From an uncultured Ruminococcus sp. (lineage in GTDB: Bacteria; Bacillota; Clostridia; Oscillospirales; Ruminococcaceae), in contig CAMAIG010000081.1 of assembly GCA_945835085.1 (NCBI GenBank), positions 1 through 6,806 of the forward strand: 6,806 nucleotides of DNA, in the 5' to 3' direction. The position numbers and the translations under genes were made by a program. Numbering within the stretch: the first letter of the stretch is position 1; every line of letters starts with the position of its first letter. This document shows positions 1 through 6,772 of this stretch, one piece after another. Under the pieces are notes generated by a model. It had not been told where the DNA came from. It worked only from the letters and a program-made list of their open reading frames with translations, and did not search any database.

Positions 1-383
1 GTCTGCTCCGCTATTATGGGGATATTGTAGGTACCCAGCACCTTCTTTACCGCTTCAACATTTCTTGCGCCGATATTGAACACTGCCGATGTTGAGCTGA
101 ACATCTGGGCGCCCCCTGCGATCTTGGCTGTAAGACGATATTTCTTTGCTCCCTCCGAACACATTTTCTGAATCAGCTCGGTTATTCCCGTATCCGCATA
201 CCTTCTCATATTATCTGAGGAATTGGGTGCTTCCTCGCTCCAGGGAAGCATTATATGTGCAAGTCCCGCAAGCTTTATCTCTGCATCGTAAAGGCATATT
301 CCCACACATGAGCCAAGTGCATATGTTACTACTGTATCGGGATCCTTTGCCGTATTAAGATCCGCTATTCCAACATTTACCAT
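1..383 (-). CDS. cheD: CheD, chemoreceptor glutamine deamidase (3' end cut by window edge)
   Basis: CheD hydrolyses specific glutamine side chains of methyl-accepting chemoreceptors to glutamate in the cytoplasm, and it binds CheC, raising CheC phosphatase activity. I translated the minus strand by hand: 127 residues are present of a family usually about 160 long, and the frame is still open at the left edge. The start of the protein (MVNVGIADLN) is typical. The catalytic triad known for Thermotoga CheD is visible as Thr20, Cys26 (in GSCVG) and His43 (in GLAHIMLP). The family motifs GGAQMF (90-95) and IGARN (104-108) follow. The ATG at 383 is the only sensible start, because two TAA codons lie in frame just upstream. 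A GGAGGT sequence sits 11 nt before it. It lies directly downstream of cheC, its binding partner. Function is inferred from family membership, and the active-site residues are all intact. Confidence 0.95.
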   Translation of the reverse strand, partial: MVNVGIADLNTAKDPDTVVTYALGSCVGICLYDAEIKLAGLAHIMLPWSEEAPNSSDNMRRYADTGITELIQKMCSEGAKKYRLTAKIAGGAQMFSSTSAVFNIGARNVEAVKKVLGTYNIPIIAEQ

Positions 384-394
384 TTTTTATTATG

Positions 395-400
395 ACCTCC
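395..400 (-). promoter_or_regulatory. Ribosome binding site of cheD
   Basis: On the minus strand this reads GGAGGT, a near-perfect Shine-Dalgarno sequence 11 nt upstream of the cheD ATG at 383. The spacing is at the long end. It matters because a predicted stem-loop (405-435) ends only a few bases upstream and could influence access to this site. Confidence 0.7.
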
Positions 401-404
401 GTCA

Positions 405-435
405 TGACCCGACAGCAGGTTTTTCTGCCGGGCCA
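405..435 (-). other. Predicted RNA stem-loop in the cheC-cheD intergenic region
   Basis: Read as minus-strand RNA, positions 435-425 (UGGCCCGGCAG) pair with 415-405 (CUGUCGGGUCA) in an 11-bp stem with two G-U wobbles and a 9-nt loop. The wobble pairs would be mismatches in the plus-strand RNA, so the structure fits the direction of transcription. No U-run follows the stem, so it is not a standard intrinsic terminator. It ends about 4 nt before the GGAGGT of cheD. Possible roles are transcript processing or stability, or tuning of cheD translation; these are inferences. The pairing itself is seen directly. Confidence 0.55.
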
Positions 436-476
436 CAGATTTCATATTAAATATTTATTTCGCAATGGGATCATTA

Positions 477-1115
477 TCAGATCTCTACGCCAAGTCTTGT
501 AAACAGCGTTTCAAGGCTTGACAGCTCAGGAACAAGTATCATATTGCTCTTGACCTTACTTGCACTTCCTGCCTCTCCTCCGAATATGAAATTATCATCA
601 ATGAAAAGCACCTTGCTGCCTATCTGTGCAAATTCTACAGCCGGCACGGAAAGTATCGCTCCTGCCATATCTACGCTTATGGTGGGCACGGAAATGTCTA
701 TCATAAGTCCCGTAAGTGAGGATATTGCATTTACATAGGAGCCTGACAGGATATTGCCGATCTCATGGATAAAGGACATTTCCATTTCTCCAAGCTCCGA
801 AAAATCCTCGATGCCCTTGCCGAAAACTGCCTGCAGCATGGAGCTTGCAAAGCCCTTCTGGAGAATATAGAGCATCATTCCCTGGATATCGCCCTTTAAG
901 CCCACAAGCATTCCAAGCACGATATTCTCGGGGCCTCCCATGTATTCTACGGTTTCGTCAATATCAAGAAGCTTTACTGTGGGCACAGAGATATCTATTT
1001 CTGTGCTGAGCATCTGGGAAAGTGCGCTGGCTGCATTTCCCTGCCCGATATTTCCTATTTCACGAAGCACATCCATGTGCATTGCGTTGAGATCGTCCAT
1101 TTGCCTGAGTGCCAT
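477..1115 (-). CDS. cheC: CheC, CheY-P phosphatase and CheD-binding chemotaxis protein
   Basis: CheC dephosphorylates CheY-P and binds the deamidase CheD in Bacillus/Thermotoga-type chemotactic adaptation; it acts in the cytoplasm. The 212-residue length matches the family (about 205-210). Both pseudo-symmetric active sites of the CheC/CheX/FliY phosphatase family, pattern D/S-x3-E-x2-N-x22-P, are intact: Asp15-Glu19-Asn22-Pro45 and Ser114-Glu118-Asn121-Pro144. The two halves share the strings EIGNI and IDISVPT, reflecting the known internal duplication. The protein ends soon after the second repeat, and no FliN-like C-terminal domain is present, which argues against FliY. The ATG at 1115 is preceded by AAGGAG at 8 nt. 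The gap to the upstream rod gene is only 15 nt and the ribosome binding site touches that gene's stop codon, suggesting translational coupling. cheD follows 93 nt downstream. Confidence 0.95.
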   Translation of the reverse strand: MALRQMDDLNAMHMDVLREIGNIGQGNAASALSQMLSTEIDISVPTVKLLDIDETVEYMGGPENIVLGMLVGLKGDIQGMMLYILQKGFASSMLQAVFGKGIEDFSELGEMEMSFIHEIGNILSGSYVNAISSLTGLMIDISVPTISVDMAGAILSVPAVEFAQIGSKVLFIDDNFIFGGEAGSASKVKSNMILVPELSSLETLFTRLGVEI

Positions 1116-1130
1116 TTTTATTTCTCCTTA

Positions 1131-1859
1131 CTATCTAAGATTATTTACAAGCTCGTTCAGATTATCATGGAGCTTCACCATGTTGATATTGAGCTGGAAG
1201 GCACGCTGATATTCGATCACCTTCGACATCTCATTTGCCACATCTGTTCCCGATGCTTCAAGATATCCCTGCTTTTTGGTGACGGTATCGTCAACAAACG
1301 CTTCTCCGCTGGAGCCTGTGGGGATAAGATAGTTATCTCCGAACTGGTCAAGACCATAGGGATTGGGGAAACGATAGGTGCCTATCTGCTCCGAAAGAGC
1401 GGCAAAATCTACATTCTCGTCCTCGGTGAAGGGTATTGTTATGCGGTTGCCCTCGTAATCAAGGACAAAGCTTCCCTTGCTGTCGCACAGCGTCCAGCTG
1501 CCGTTTCCGTCGATATCGGTCATATAAAAGGCGCCGTCCTTAGTATATGCTGTATTGCCCGAGGGGGTTTCAACGGCGAAAAAGCCTTCGTCAAGGGCTG
1601 CAAAGTCAAACATTCTTTCAGTATGACGGAGTGTTGACTGCTCAAACATATAGTCGGTCTTGTCTATTTTTATTCCGTGTCCCGTCTGGACCTCTTCGAT
1701 ATTATTATTCCGCTTGGTATATATCAGATCGGCAAAGGACGGTCTTGCCGCCTTAAAGCCGTATGTATTCACGTTTGCAAGGTTGTTTGCCGTGATGTCA
1801 AGCCCTGTCTGATAGGCGATCACTCCCGATGCTGCGGTGAAAAATCCTATTCTTCCCAT
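1131..1859 (-). CDS. flgG: FlgG-like flagellar basal-body rod protein
   Basis: This is a structural protein of the flagellar axial rod, exported through the flagellar type III gate and assembled between the membrane ring and the hook. It has 242 residues, a little short for FlgG (about 260). The N-terminal rod motif runs from residue 21 to 36 (DITANNLANVNTYGFK), followed by R39 and the FADLIY segment, close to canonical FlgG. The conserved middle contains the EGFFAV segment (91-96) and the TKDGAF segment (106-111). The C-terminal rod motif begins near residue 203 (SGTDVANEMSKVIEYQRAF) and forms the usual amphipathic helix ending at the last residue. There is no cleaved signal peptide, as expected for a type III substrate. 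The ATG at 1859 has AAGGAG 8 nt upstream. It is the second of two tandem rod genes, corresponding by position to FlhP of Bacillus. FlgF versus FlgG assignment within this family is uncertain; family membership is not. Confidence 0.88.
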   Translation of the reverse strand: MGRIGFFTAASGVIAYQTGLDITANNLANVNTYGFKAARPSFADLIYTKRNNNIEEVQTGHGIKIDKTDYMFEQSTLRHTERMFDFAALDEGFFAVETPSGNTAYTKDGAFYMTDIDGNGSWTLCDSKGSFVLDYEGNRITIPFTEDENVDFAALSEQIGTYRFPNPYGLDQFGDNYLIPTGSSGEAFVDDTVTKKQGYLEASGTDVANEMSKVIEYQRAFQLNINMVKLHDNLNELVNNLR

Positions 1860-1899
1860 ACGAAGGACTCCTTTCTTTATGGCTTAGCTTTTTCAGTCA

Positions 1900-2655
1900 T
1901 CATATTCTCATAAGGTTATTTGCGGCGATCTGATTTACGGCGTTTATTATCTGCAGCGCCTGGGAATTTGCTCTGAAAAGGGAATTTGCGTCCATTGCCT
2001 TTGTCATTTCGTCGGCTACGTCTACGTTTGAACGCTCGTACCAGCCCTGTCTTATGCGGTAGATATTCTCGTCGGGTGCATTGCCCCAGCCAAGGTCCTC
2101 ATAGGGTCTGAACAGATTTGTATCTATCCTTTCCACGTCGGATGTATCTTCCACAAAGGTAAGCGCAAGCTGTATCTGCCTGCCGTCATCAACGGTGATA
2201 AGTCCCTGCTCATTAACGGAAAATTCCGATGTGGCAAGGTAGATGGGATCCCCGTTGTCATCTATTACTCTGCCTGCAGAGCCAAGGGCAAGGTAGCCGT
2301 CGTTATCTATATTGAACTGACCGTTTCGGGTGAGAAGCACCTCTCCCGTTGTTCTCTTCTCTATATTAAAATAGACAGATCCCATTACTGCCAGGTCAAG
2401 GGGGGAGCCTGTCTGCTCATAGGTGCCGTCCTCAAGGGAGGTAAAGGTCTGCTCAAGGGTGCGGTATCTTATGGTTCCCGTTTCGCTGCGCTGACCGTTT
2501 TTCAGCAAAAGCAGCTCGTCCTCGAAGGTCGTTGGCAATGCGGTGTCAAACTTATAGCCTGCGGTCTTGGTATTGGACAGGTTATTGGTGATAACGTTCA
2601 GTATTCTTTCCTCGTTTATCATTCCGTTGACGGAGGTATAATATCCTCTCAGCAT
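1900..2655 (-). CDS. FlgF/FlhO-like flagellar hook-basal body rod protein
   Basis: This is a rod or hook-basal-body component of the FlgF/FlgG family, exported by the flagellar type III system. It has 251 residues. The N-terminal motif ITNNLSNTKTAGYK (22-35) is a diverged form of the canonical ANNLANVNTxGFK. A middle domain follows with the LDLAVMGSVYFNIE stretch (87-100) and LTRNGQFNIDNDGYL (108-122), standard for the family. The C-terminal motif SNVDVADEMTKAMDAN (209-224) leads into a terminal helix containing ANNL. The ATG at 2655 has AGGAG 10 nt upstream. It starts 19 nt after the sigma factor gene and is followed 40 nt later by a second rod gene, so the pair resembles Bacillus flhO-flhP or the twin flgG genes of clostridia. 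The asparagine motif is less canonical than in the downstream copy, which favours a FlgF/FlhO-like proximal rod role; that assignment is an inference. Confidence 0.88.
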   Translation of the reverse strand: MLRGYYTSVNGMINEERILNVITNNLSNTKTAGYKFDTALPTTFEDELLLLKNGQRSETGTIRYRTLEQTFTSLEDGTYEQTGSPLDLAVMGSVYFNIEKRTTGEVLLTRNGQFNIDNDGYLALGSAGRVIDDNGDPIYLATSEFSVNEQGLITVDDGRQIQLALTFVEDTSDVERIDTNLFRPYEDLGWGNAPDENIYRIRQGWYERSNVDVADEMTKAMDANSLFRANSQALQIINAVNQIAANNLMRI

Positions 2656-2674
2656 ACTTTTTCAGCTCCTTTTA

Positions 2675-3433
2675 TCAGCTTTGCAGGTATTCTGCAAGCT
2701 CATCTCTCAGCTTTTCCACTGCTTTTGAATGTATCTGGCACACTCTCGACTCGGACAGCCCAAGCACCTGCGCTATCTCCGAATATTTAAGCTTTTCGTA
2801 ATAATACAGGGTTATGACTGTTCGTTCCTTTTCTTTGAGCTTCTTTATCCCCTGGGCAAGACAGGTCTTTCGCTCTTCAAGCATCAGCCTTTTCTCTGCC
2901 TCATAGAACTCGCTGTCGTTTTCTCCCGAAAGCTCTATTCCGCTGTACACAAGCTCCTCAAAGGACAAGGTCTGTGCGGCTGCGGATTTTGCGGCGCTGC
3001 TTTCAAGCTTTTCCACGGAGATGCCCATATAGCCTGCAAGCTCCTCACGGGTAGGCTCACGGTCAAGCTCGGTACAAAGTATGGTGAACGCCTTGTCATA
3101 TTCCTTTGCAAAGCGCCTTACTCCTCGGGGAATTATATCCATGCGGCGGATATAGTCTATTATTGCTCCTCTTACCTTTATGGAGGCATAGGTATCGAAT
3201 TTTACGCCTTTTCCCGGATCAAAGCTGTCCACTGCGTTCATCAGTGCCATTACCGCTTCTCCCGAAACGTCGTCGTCATCTGTATAGCGCCTGAACATAT
3301 TCCTTGTGGACATTACGGCATAGCGGACAATATGCATACTTCGCATCACAAGCTCATTACGAAGTTCCTTGTCCTTATTCTGCCTGTATTTTTCAAAAAG
3401 CTCCGATATTTCGGCGGTGCCTGCTGCATACAT
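2675..3433 (-). CDS. fliA: FliA/SigD-family flagellar RNA polymerase sigma factor
   Basis: This is an alternative sigma factor of the FliA/WhiG/SigD group, which directs RNA polymerase to late flagellar, motility and chemotaxis promoters. Its 252 residues match the family (about 235-260). Region 2 covers about residues 25-105, with the FDPGKGVKFDTYAS stretch (71-84) and RGAIIDYIRRMD (88-99). Region 3 runs about 106-155 (RFAKEYDKAF, then EPTREELAGYMGIS). Region 4 runs about 195-250, with the helix-turn-helix YSEIAQVLGLSESRVCQIH (217-235). Oddities: the usually invariant Trp of the DWxPR motif is Ile (DIIPRGVR, 99-106), and both glycines of the common YGxxGL core-binding segment appear as Ala60 and Ala63. 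The ATG at 3433 is the only in-frame start after an upstream TAA; GGTGG lies 7 nt before it. It sits between flhA and the rod genes. An anti-sigma factor (FlgM) gene is not in the window. Confidence 0.93.
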   Translation of the reverse strand: MYAAGTAEISELFEKYRQNKDKELRNELVMRSMHIVRYAVMSTRNMFRRYTDDDDVSGEAVMALMNAVDSFDPGKGVKFDTYASIKVRGAIIDYIRRMDIIPRGVRRFAKEYDKAFTILCTELDREPTREELAGYMGISVEKLESSAAKSAAAQTLSFEELVYSGIELSGENDSEFYEAEKRLMLEERKTCLAQGIKKLKEKERTVITLYYYEKLKYSEIAQVLGLSESRVCQIHSKAVEKLRDELAEYLQS

Positions 3434-3477
3434 TTTATCGCCACCGTTCTTTGTTGTCGTTTATTTTCTCTTTCTTA

Positions 3478-5556
3478 TCAGATGCTCACATTTCCTACTG
3501 CCTGTATCTGGACGGAGTTATCTATCTCATTGAAGGAAAGCACTGTCATTCCCGGAATGAACTGATCCACAAGCTTCTTGAAATATATCCGCACAATGGG
3601 CGATGTAAGCACTATGGGGGACGGCACTACGTCCTTTATCTTTTCTATCTGTGCATTGAGAGAGCCTATCAGCGCCTGTATGGACTGTGGGTCCATTGCA
3701 AGGTAGCTTCCCTGCTCCGATTTCTTTACGGACGCCACTATCTTGTTCTCGGTTTCCGTATCGAGGGTTATTACTCTTATCTGACCGCCGTCGGAAAAGC
3801 GCCTTGTGATGGTTCGTTTCAGCGCCTGGCGGACATACTCGTTTATGATGTCAAGATCCTTCATATTATGCTGGTTGTCTGCAAGGGTTTCAAGTATGGT
3901 CGAAAGATCTCTTATAGGCACATTTTCCTTCAGAAGCAGGCAAAGCTCCTTCTGCAGGAATGCAATGGGCACTACACTCGGAACGATATCCTCTACTATG
4001 GAGGGGTTCGTTTCCTTCAGCTTATCAAGCATGGTCTTTACGTCCTGCCTGTTAAGAAGCTCATAGGCGTGAACCTTTATTACCTCGGACAGGTGGGTTA
4101 TCATTACCGATGTGGGGTCGATAAGGGTATAGCCCGCTATCTCCGCTTTCAGCTTGTTTTCCTCGCTTATCCACTTGGCGGGGATATTGAAGGCAGGCTC
4201 GATGGTATCTATTCCATCCACCTCTCGGGTCACGTTTCCGTTATCGAGGGCAAGGTAATGGTCCATGAGTATCTCACCGTCCGCAACGGTTTCGCCCTTT
4301 ATCTTGATTATATATTTATTGGGGTTTATATGCTGGTTATCACGCATTCGTATGGACGGGAAAACCATTCCCATATCCATTGCGAACTGCTTTCTGAATA
4401 TTACCACTCGCTCGATAAAGGTTCCACCTGAGGCTTCGTCTGCAAGGGGTATCAGCGAATAGCCGAATTCCATTTCGATAGGCTCCACATTGAGAAGCTT
4501 ATAGACATTGTCGATATCCTTGTAATACTCCATTTCGGAAATGGCGTCCTGATTTTCCTCCATTTCCCTTACGTTCTCGTCGTGGGCTGCCTCGGCTGCT
4601 GCAGTTTTCATGGAACGGCCGAGCCCTATTCCAAGGGCTATGAGTGCAGCACCCAGTATGAACAGGGTAAGGGTCGGAAAGCCCGGGATAAGTCCCATTA
4701 CAAACATTACGCCGCCTGCTATCATCGGCACCCGGGGCTGGGACGTGAACTGAGAAAGGACATCCGTATTAAGGGATTCCTCGGAGGCTGCTCGGGTTAC
4801 TATCATACCCATTGCCACGGATATGAGGAGGGAGGGTATCTGTGAGCAGAGTCCGTCCCCTACTGTGGCTATGGAATATGTGGTGAGGACAGTGGTGAAA
4901 TCCATGCCCTCAAAGGCAAGTCCCATTATAGCTCCCCCAAGGAGGTTTACTATTGCGGCGACTATGGAGAAGGTCGCATCTCCCTTTACAAACTTTGCGG
5001 CACCGTCCATTGCACCGAAAAAGTCCGATTCACGCTGTATCTTCTCTCGTCTGCGGCTGGCTTCCTTATCGTCGATTGCTCCCTGATTAAGGTCTGCATC
5101 TATGGACATCTGCTTTCCGGGCATTGCATCAAGGGTGAAGCGGGCTGTTACCTCTGCTACTCGCTCCGCTCCCTTTGTGATGACTACCATCTGCACCACG
5201 GTTATTAGCACGAATACTATAAATCCTACGACTGCGTTTCCGCCCATTACGAAGGTGCCGAATGCCTGCACTATCTGCCCTGCATAGCCCTTGTTCTGGA
5301 GTATGGAACGGGTGGAGGATATATTCAGTCCCAGTCGGAATACTGTTGTTATGAGCAGAAGCGACGGGAATATGGAAAATTCAAGGGATTCCTTTATGTA
5401 AATAGTCGTTATCAGTATATACACCGACAGCGCTATATTTATGGCAAACATCAGGTCAAGAAGCCATGTGGGAAGCGGTATTACTATCAGGAAGATTGCG
5501 AGAACGACAAATACCGTCACGAAGTTCTTGCTGAGTACATTTTTCAGGAAATTCAC
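3478..5556 (-). CDS. flhA: FlhA, flagellar type III export gate protein
   Basis: FlhA is the large ring-forming component of the flagellar export gate. Its membrane part helps couple the proton gradient to export and its cytoplasmic domain docks chaperone-substrate complexes. The 692 residues match the family. About eight membrane segments can be read within 11-313. The FHIPEP family signature RLGLNISSTRSIL is at 74-86. The conserved cytoplasmic loop follows (TARFTLDAMPGKQMSIDADL, 137-156, with acidic residues D153 and D155). An acidic linker at about 318-345 leads into the cytosolic domain, which ends with a form of the usual IQxVGxVS sequence. The start is GTG at 5556 because an in-frame TAA immediately precedes it; GAGGTG lies 11 nt upstream. 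It follows flhB by 24 nt. In many Firmicutes flhF and flhG come next; here the sigma gene follows after 44 nt. Confidence 0.97.
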   Translation of the reverse strand: MNFLKNVLSKNFVTVFVVLAIFLIVIPLPTWLLDLMFAINIALSVYILITTIYIKESLEFSIFPSLLLITTVFRLGLNISSTRSILQNKGYAGQIVQAFGTFVMGGNAVVGFIVFVLITVVQMVVITKGAERVAEVTARFTLDAMPGKQMSIDADLNQGAIDDKEASRRREKIQRESDFFGAMDGAAKFVKGDATFSIVAAIVNLLGGAIMGLAFEGMDFTTVLTTYSIATVGDGLCSQIPSLLISVAMGMIVTRAASEESLNTDVLSQFTSQPRVPMIAGGVMFVMGLIPGFPTLTLFILGAALIALGIGLGRSMKTAAAEAAHDENVREMEENQDAISEMEYYKDIDNVYKLLNVEPIEMEFGYSLIPLADEASGGTFIERVVIFRKQFAMDMGMVFPSIRMRDNQHINPNKYIIKIKGETVADGEILMDHYLALDNGNVTREVDGIDTIEPAFNIPAKWISEENKLKAEIAGYTLIDPTSVMITHLSEVIKVHAYELLNRQDVKTMLDKLKETNPSIVEDIVPSVVPIAFLQKELCLLLKENVPIRDLSTILETLADNQHNMKDLDIINEYVRQALKRTITRRFSDGGQIRVITLDTETENKIVASVKKSEQGSYLAMDPQSIQALIGSLNAQIEKIKDVVPSPIVLTSPIVRIYFKKLVDQFIPGMTVLSFNEIDNSVQIQAVGNVSI

Positions 5557-5567
5557 TTAGGTCTTGT

Positions 5568-5573
5568 CACCTC
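5568..5573 (-). promoter_or_regulatory. Ribosome binding site of flhA (GTG start)
   Basis: On the minus strand this reads GAGGTG and lies 11 nt before a GTG start codon. The spacing is long and the start is non-ATG, which together suggest modest initiation or dependence on translation of flhB, whose stop codon is 24 nt upstream. The GTG within the GAGGTG itself cannot be the start, because it is out of frame with flhA. Confidence 0.6.
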
Positions 5574-5580
5574 GTTAATA

Positions 5581-6732
5581 TCAGTAGTTATACGGACCGC
5601 CTCTTCCTCCCCTTCTCGGGGGCGGTTCATTCTTCCCCGAAAGAGGTATGGGCTTGTTTTTCAGATTATATACGAACCAAAGCACGTCTGCCACGCCCTG
5701 ATAATACTCGGCGGGGATTTCAGCGCCTATTTCCACGTTGTCGAAAAGCGCTCTTGCAAGGGGCTTGTTTTCCACTGAGGGAACATCTGCTTCCGCTCCC
5801 GCATCTACTATGCGGAGGGCTACCATATCCTTTCCCTTTGCTACTATCACAGGTGCCGAATGATGTGCGGGATCGTATTTTACCGCAACCGCAAAATGTG
5901 TAGGGTTACGGATTATGACATCGGCAGAGGGCACCTCCTGCATCATTCGCTGATTTGCCATCTGCTGCTGTATCGCACGGCGCTTGCTCTTGATCTTCGG
6001 GTCGCCTTCCATCTGCTTGTATTCGTCCTTGACCTCCTGCTTGGTCATTTTGAGGTCGTTCTCATACTGATAGCGCTGGAACATGAAGTCCACCACTGCT
6101 ACGGCGACGAACACTCCGCCTATGGTCATTACTATGGAAAAGGCTGACTGTGCTATATAAAGCACTCCCGATTTCGGCTCTAAATACATGAGCCTTGATA
6201 TCTCCGTCAGTCTTTTTGAGATCTGGCTGTATACCACTGCTGCAAGAATTATCATCTTCAGCAGATTTTTTGCAAGCTCGAACACTCCTTTTATGGAGAA
6301 CATCTTTTTTATCCCGTTTATGGGATTGAGCTTATCTATCTTGAATTTAAGGTTTTCAAAGGATATAAGAAACTGCGTTTGTATCCCGTTTGACAGGATA
6401 GCTATTACAAAGGACACTGCCATTATTATTCCCGAGGCGATGAGAAAGGTCTTGCCCGAATCGAGGATAAGCCCTCTGATAAAGCTTTCTCTTGCCATTC
6501 CAAGGGAGCCTTCCATTCCGCTTCCCGCATTCTCCACATATTTTGTCATAAACTGCGAGATGCTTGTATATATGAGCGGGGCTGTTACTCTCAGCACCAG
6601 AAAGGTCATAAACAAGGAGCACACTACGGATATATCCTGGCTTTTCAGGACATTTCCCTTTTCTCGGGCATCCTTTCGCTTTTTGGCAGTGGCGGTTTCG
6701 GTTTTTTCCTCGCCGTTTTCGTTTTCAGCCAT
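5581..6732 (-). CDS. flhB: FlhB, flagellar type III export specificity-switch protein
   Basis: FlhB is the export gate protein that switches secretion from rod/hook to filament substrates after self-cleavage at Asn-Pro. From the ATG at 6732 the product is 383 residues, slightly over the usual 350-380. The N-terminus has the family stretch EEKTE, then KKRKDAREKGNVLKSQD (17-33). About four membrane segments lie between 36 and 217. A charged linker follows (about 219-265), then the autocleavage motif NPTH at 276-279 and the conserved VENKPLARALF (320-330). The normal family end near residue 360 is followed by a tail rich in Pro, Arg and Gly (366-383). A TTG at 6744 in the same frame could extend the protein by four residues, but the GGTGG 5 nt before ATG 6732 and the family-like start MAENENGEEKTE favour the ATG. 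It is preceded by the end of a probable fliR, the expected neighbour. Confidence 0.97.
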   Translation of the reverse strand: MAENENGEEKTETATAKKRKDAREKGNVLKSQDISVVCSLFMTFLVLRVTAPLIYTSISQFMTKYVENAGSGMEGSLGMARESFIRGLILDSGKTFLIASGIIMAVSFVIAILSNGIQTQFLISFENLKFKIDKLNPINGIKKMFSIKGVFELAKNLLKMIILAAVVYSQISKRLTEISRLMYLEPKSGVLYIAQSAFSIVMTIGGVFVAVAVVDFMFQRYQYENDLKMTKQEVKDEYKQMEGDPKIKSKRRAIQQQMANQRMMQEVPSADVIIRNPTHFAVAVKYDPAHHSAPVIVAKGKDMVALRIVDAGAEADVPSVENKPLARALFDNVEIGAEIPAEYYQGVADVLWFVYNLKNKPIPLSGKNEPPPRRGGRGGPYNY

Positions 6733-6737
6733 TTTAA

Positions 6738-6742
6738 CCACC
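6738..6742 (-). promoter_or_regulatory. Ribosome binding site deciding the flhB start
   Basis: On the minus strand this reads GGTGG, 5 nt before the ATG at 6732. It overlaps the alternative TTG start at 6744 (codons TTG-GTG-GTT-AAA-ATG), so it can serve only the ATG. It is a weak but well-placed Shine-Dalgarno sequence, similar to the GGTGG in front of the sigma factor gene. Confidence 0.55.
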
Positions 6743-6772
6743 AACCTTTATACGGCGACTGAAATGCATTGG

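Noticed and set aside
408..432. The cheC-cheD hairpin as an intrinsic terminator.
   Set aside because: The stem is not followed by a T-run in the direction of transcription, and a ribosome binding site for cheD follows directly.
436..476. An AT-rich segment with a TATTTAATAT stretch between cheC and cheD as a possible promoter for cheD.
   Set aside because: No -35 element at suitable distance was found on the minus strand and AT-rich intergenic DNA often gives such matches.
1077..1637. A 186-codon plus-strand open frame antisense to the FlgG-like gene.
   Set aside because: It is antisense to a gene with clear rod motifs at both ends and shows no family features of its own.
3434..3461. A GGCGATAA box with an upstream TAAA in the flhA-fliA gap, resembling a flagellar sigma promoter for autoregulation.
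   Set aside because: The spacing is 17 nt rather than about 15, and the start site would fall inside the fliA coding sequence, downstream of the ATG, so it could not express the full gene. The box overlaps the ribosome binding site region and is likely chance.
2729..3565. A 278-codon plus-strand open frame antisense to the sigma factor gene.
   Set aside because: It has the same explanation: Cys/Tyr/Leu-rich shadow of a clear gene, with no ribosome binding site or recognisable domain.
3304..4431. A long plus-strand open frame of 375 codons antisense to flhA and the start of the sigma gene.
   Set aside because: It lies opposite two strongly conserved genes, its translation resembles no known family and has a composition rich in His, Tyr and Leu typical of antisense frames. 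It is explained by codon choice in flhA that rarely uses TTA, CTA or TCA.
6733..6744. A TTG start for flhB at 6744.
   Set aside because: The GGTGG ribosome binding site lies inside this extension and fits the ATG at 6732, where FlhB-like sequence begins.
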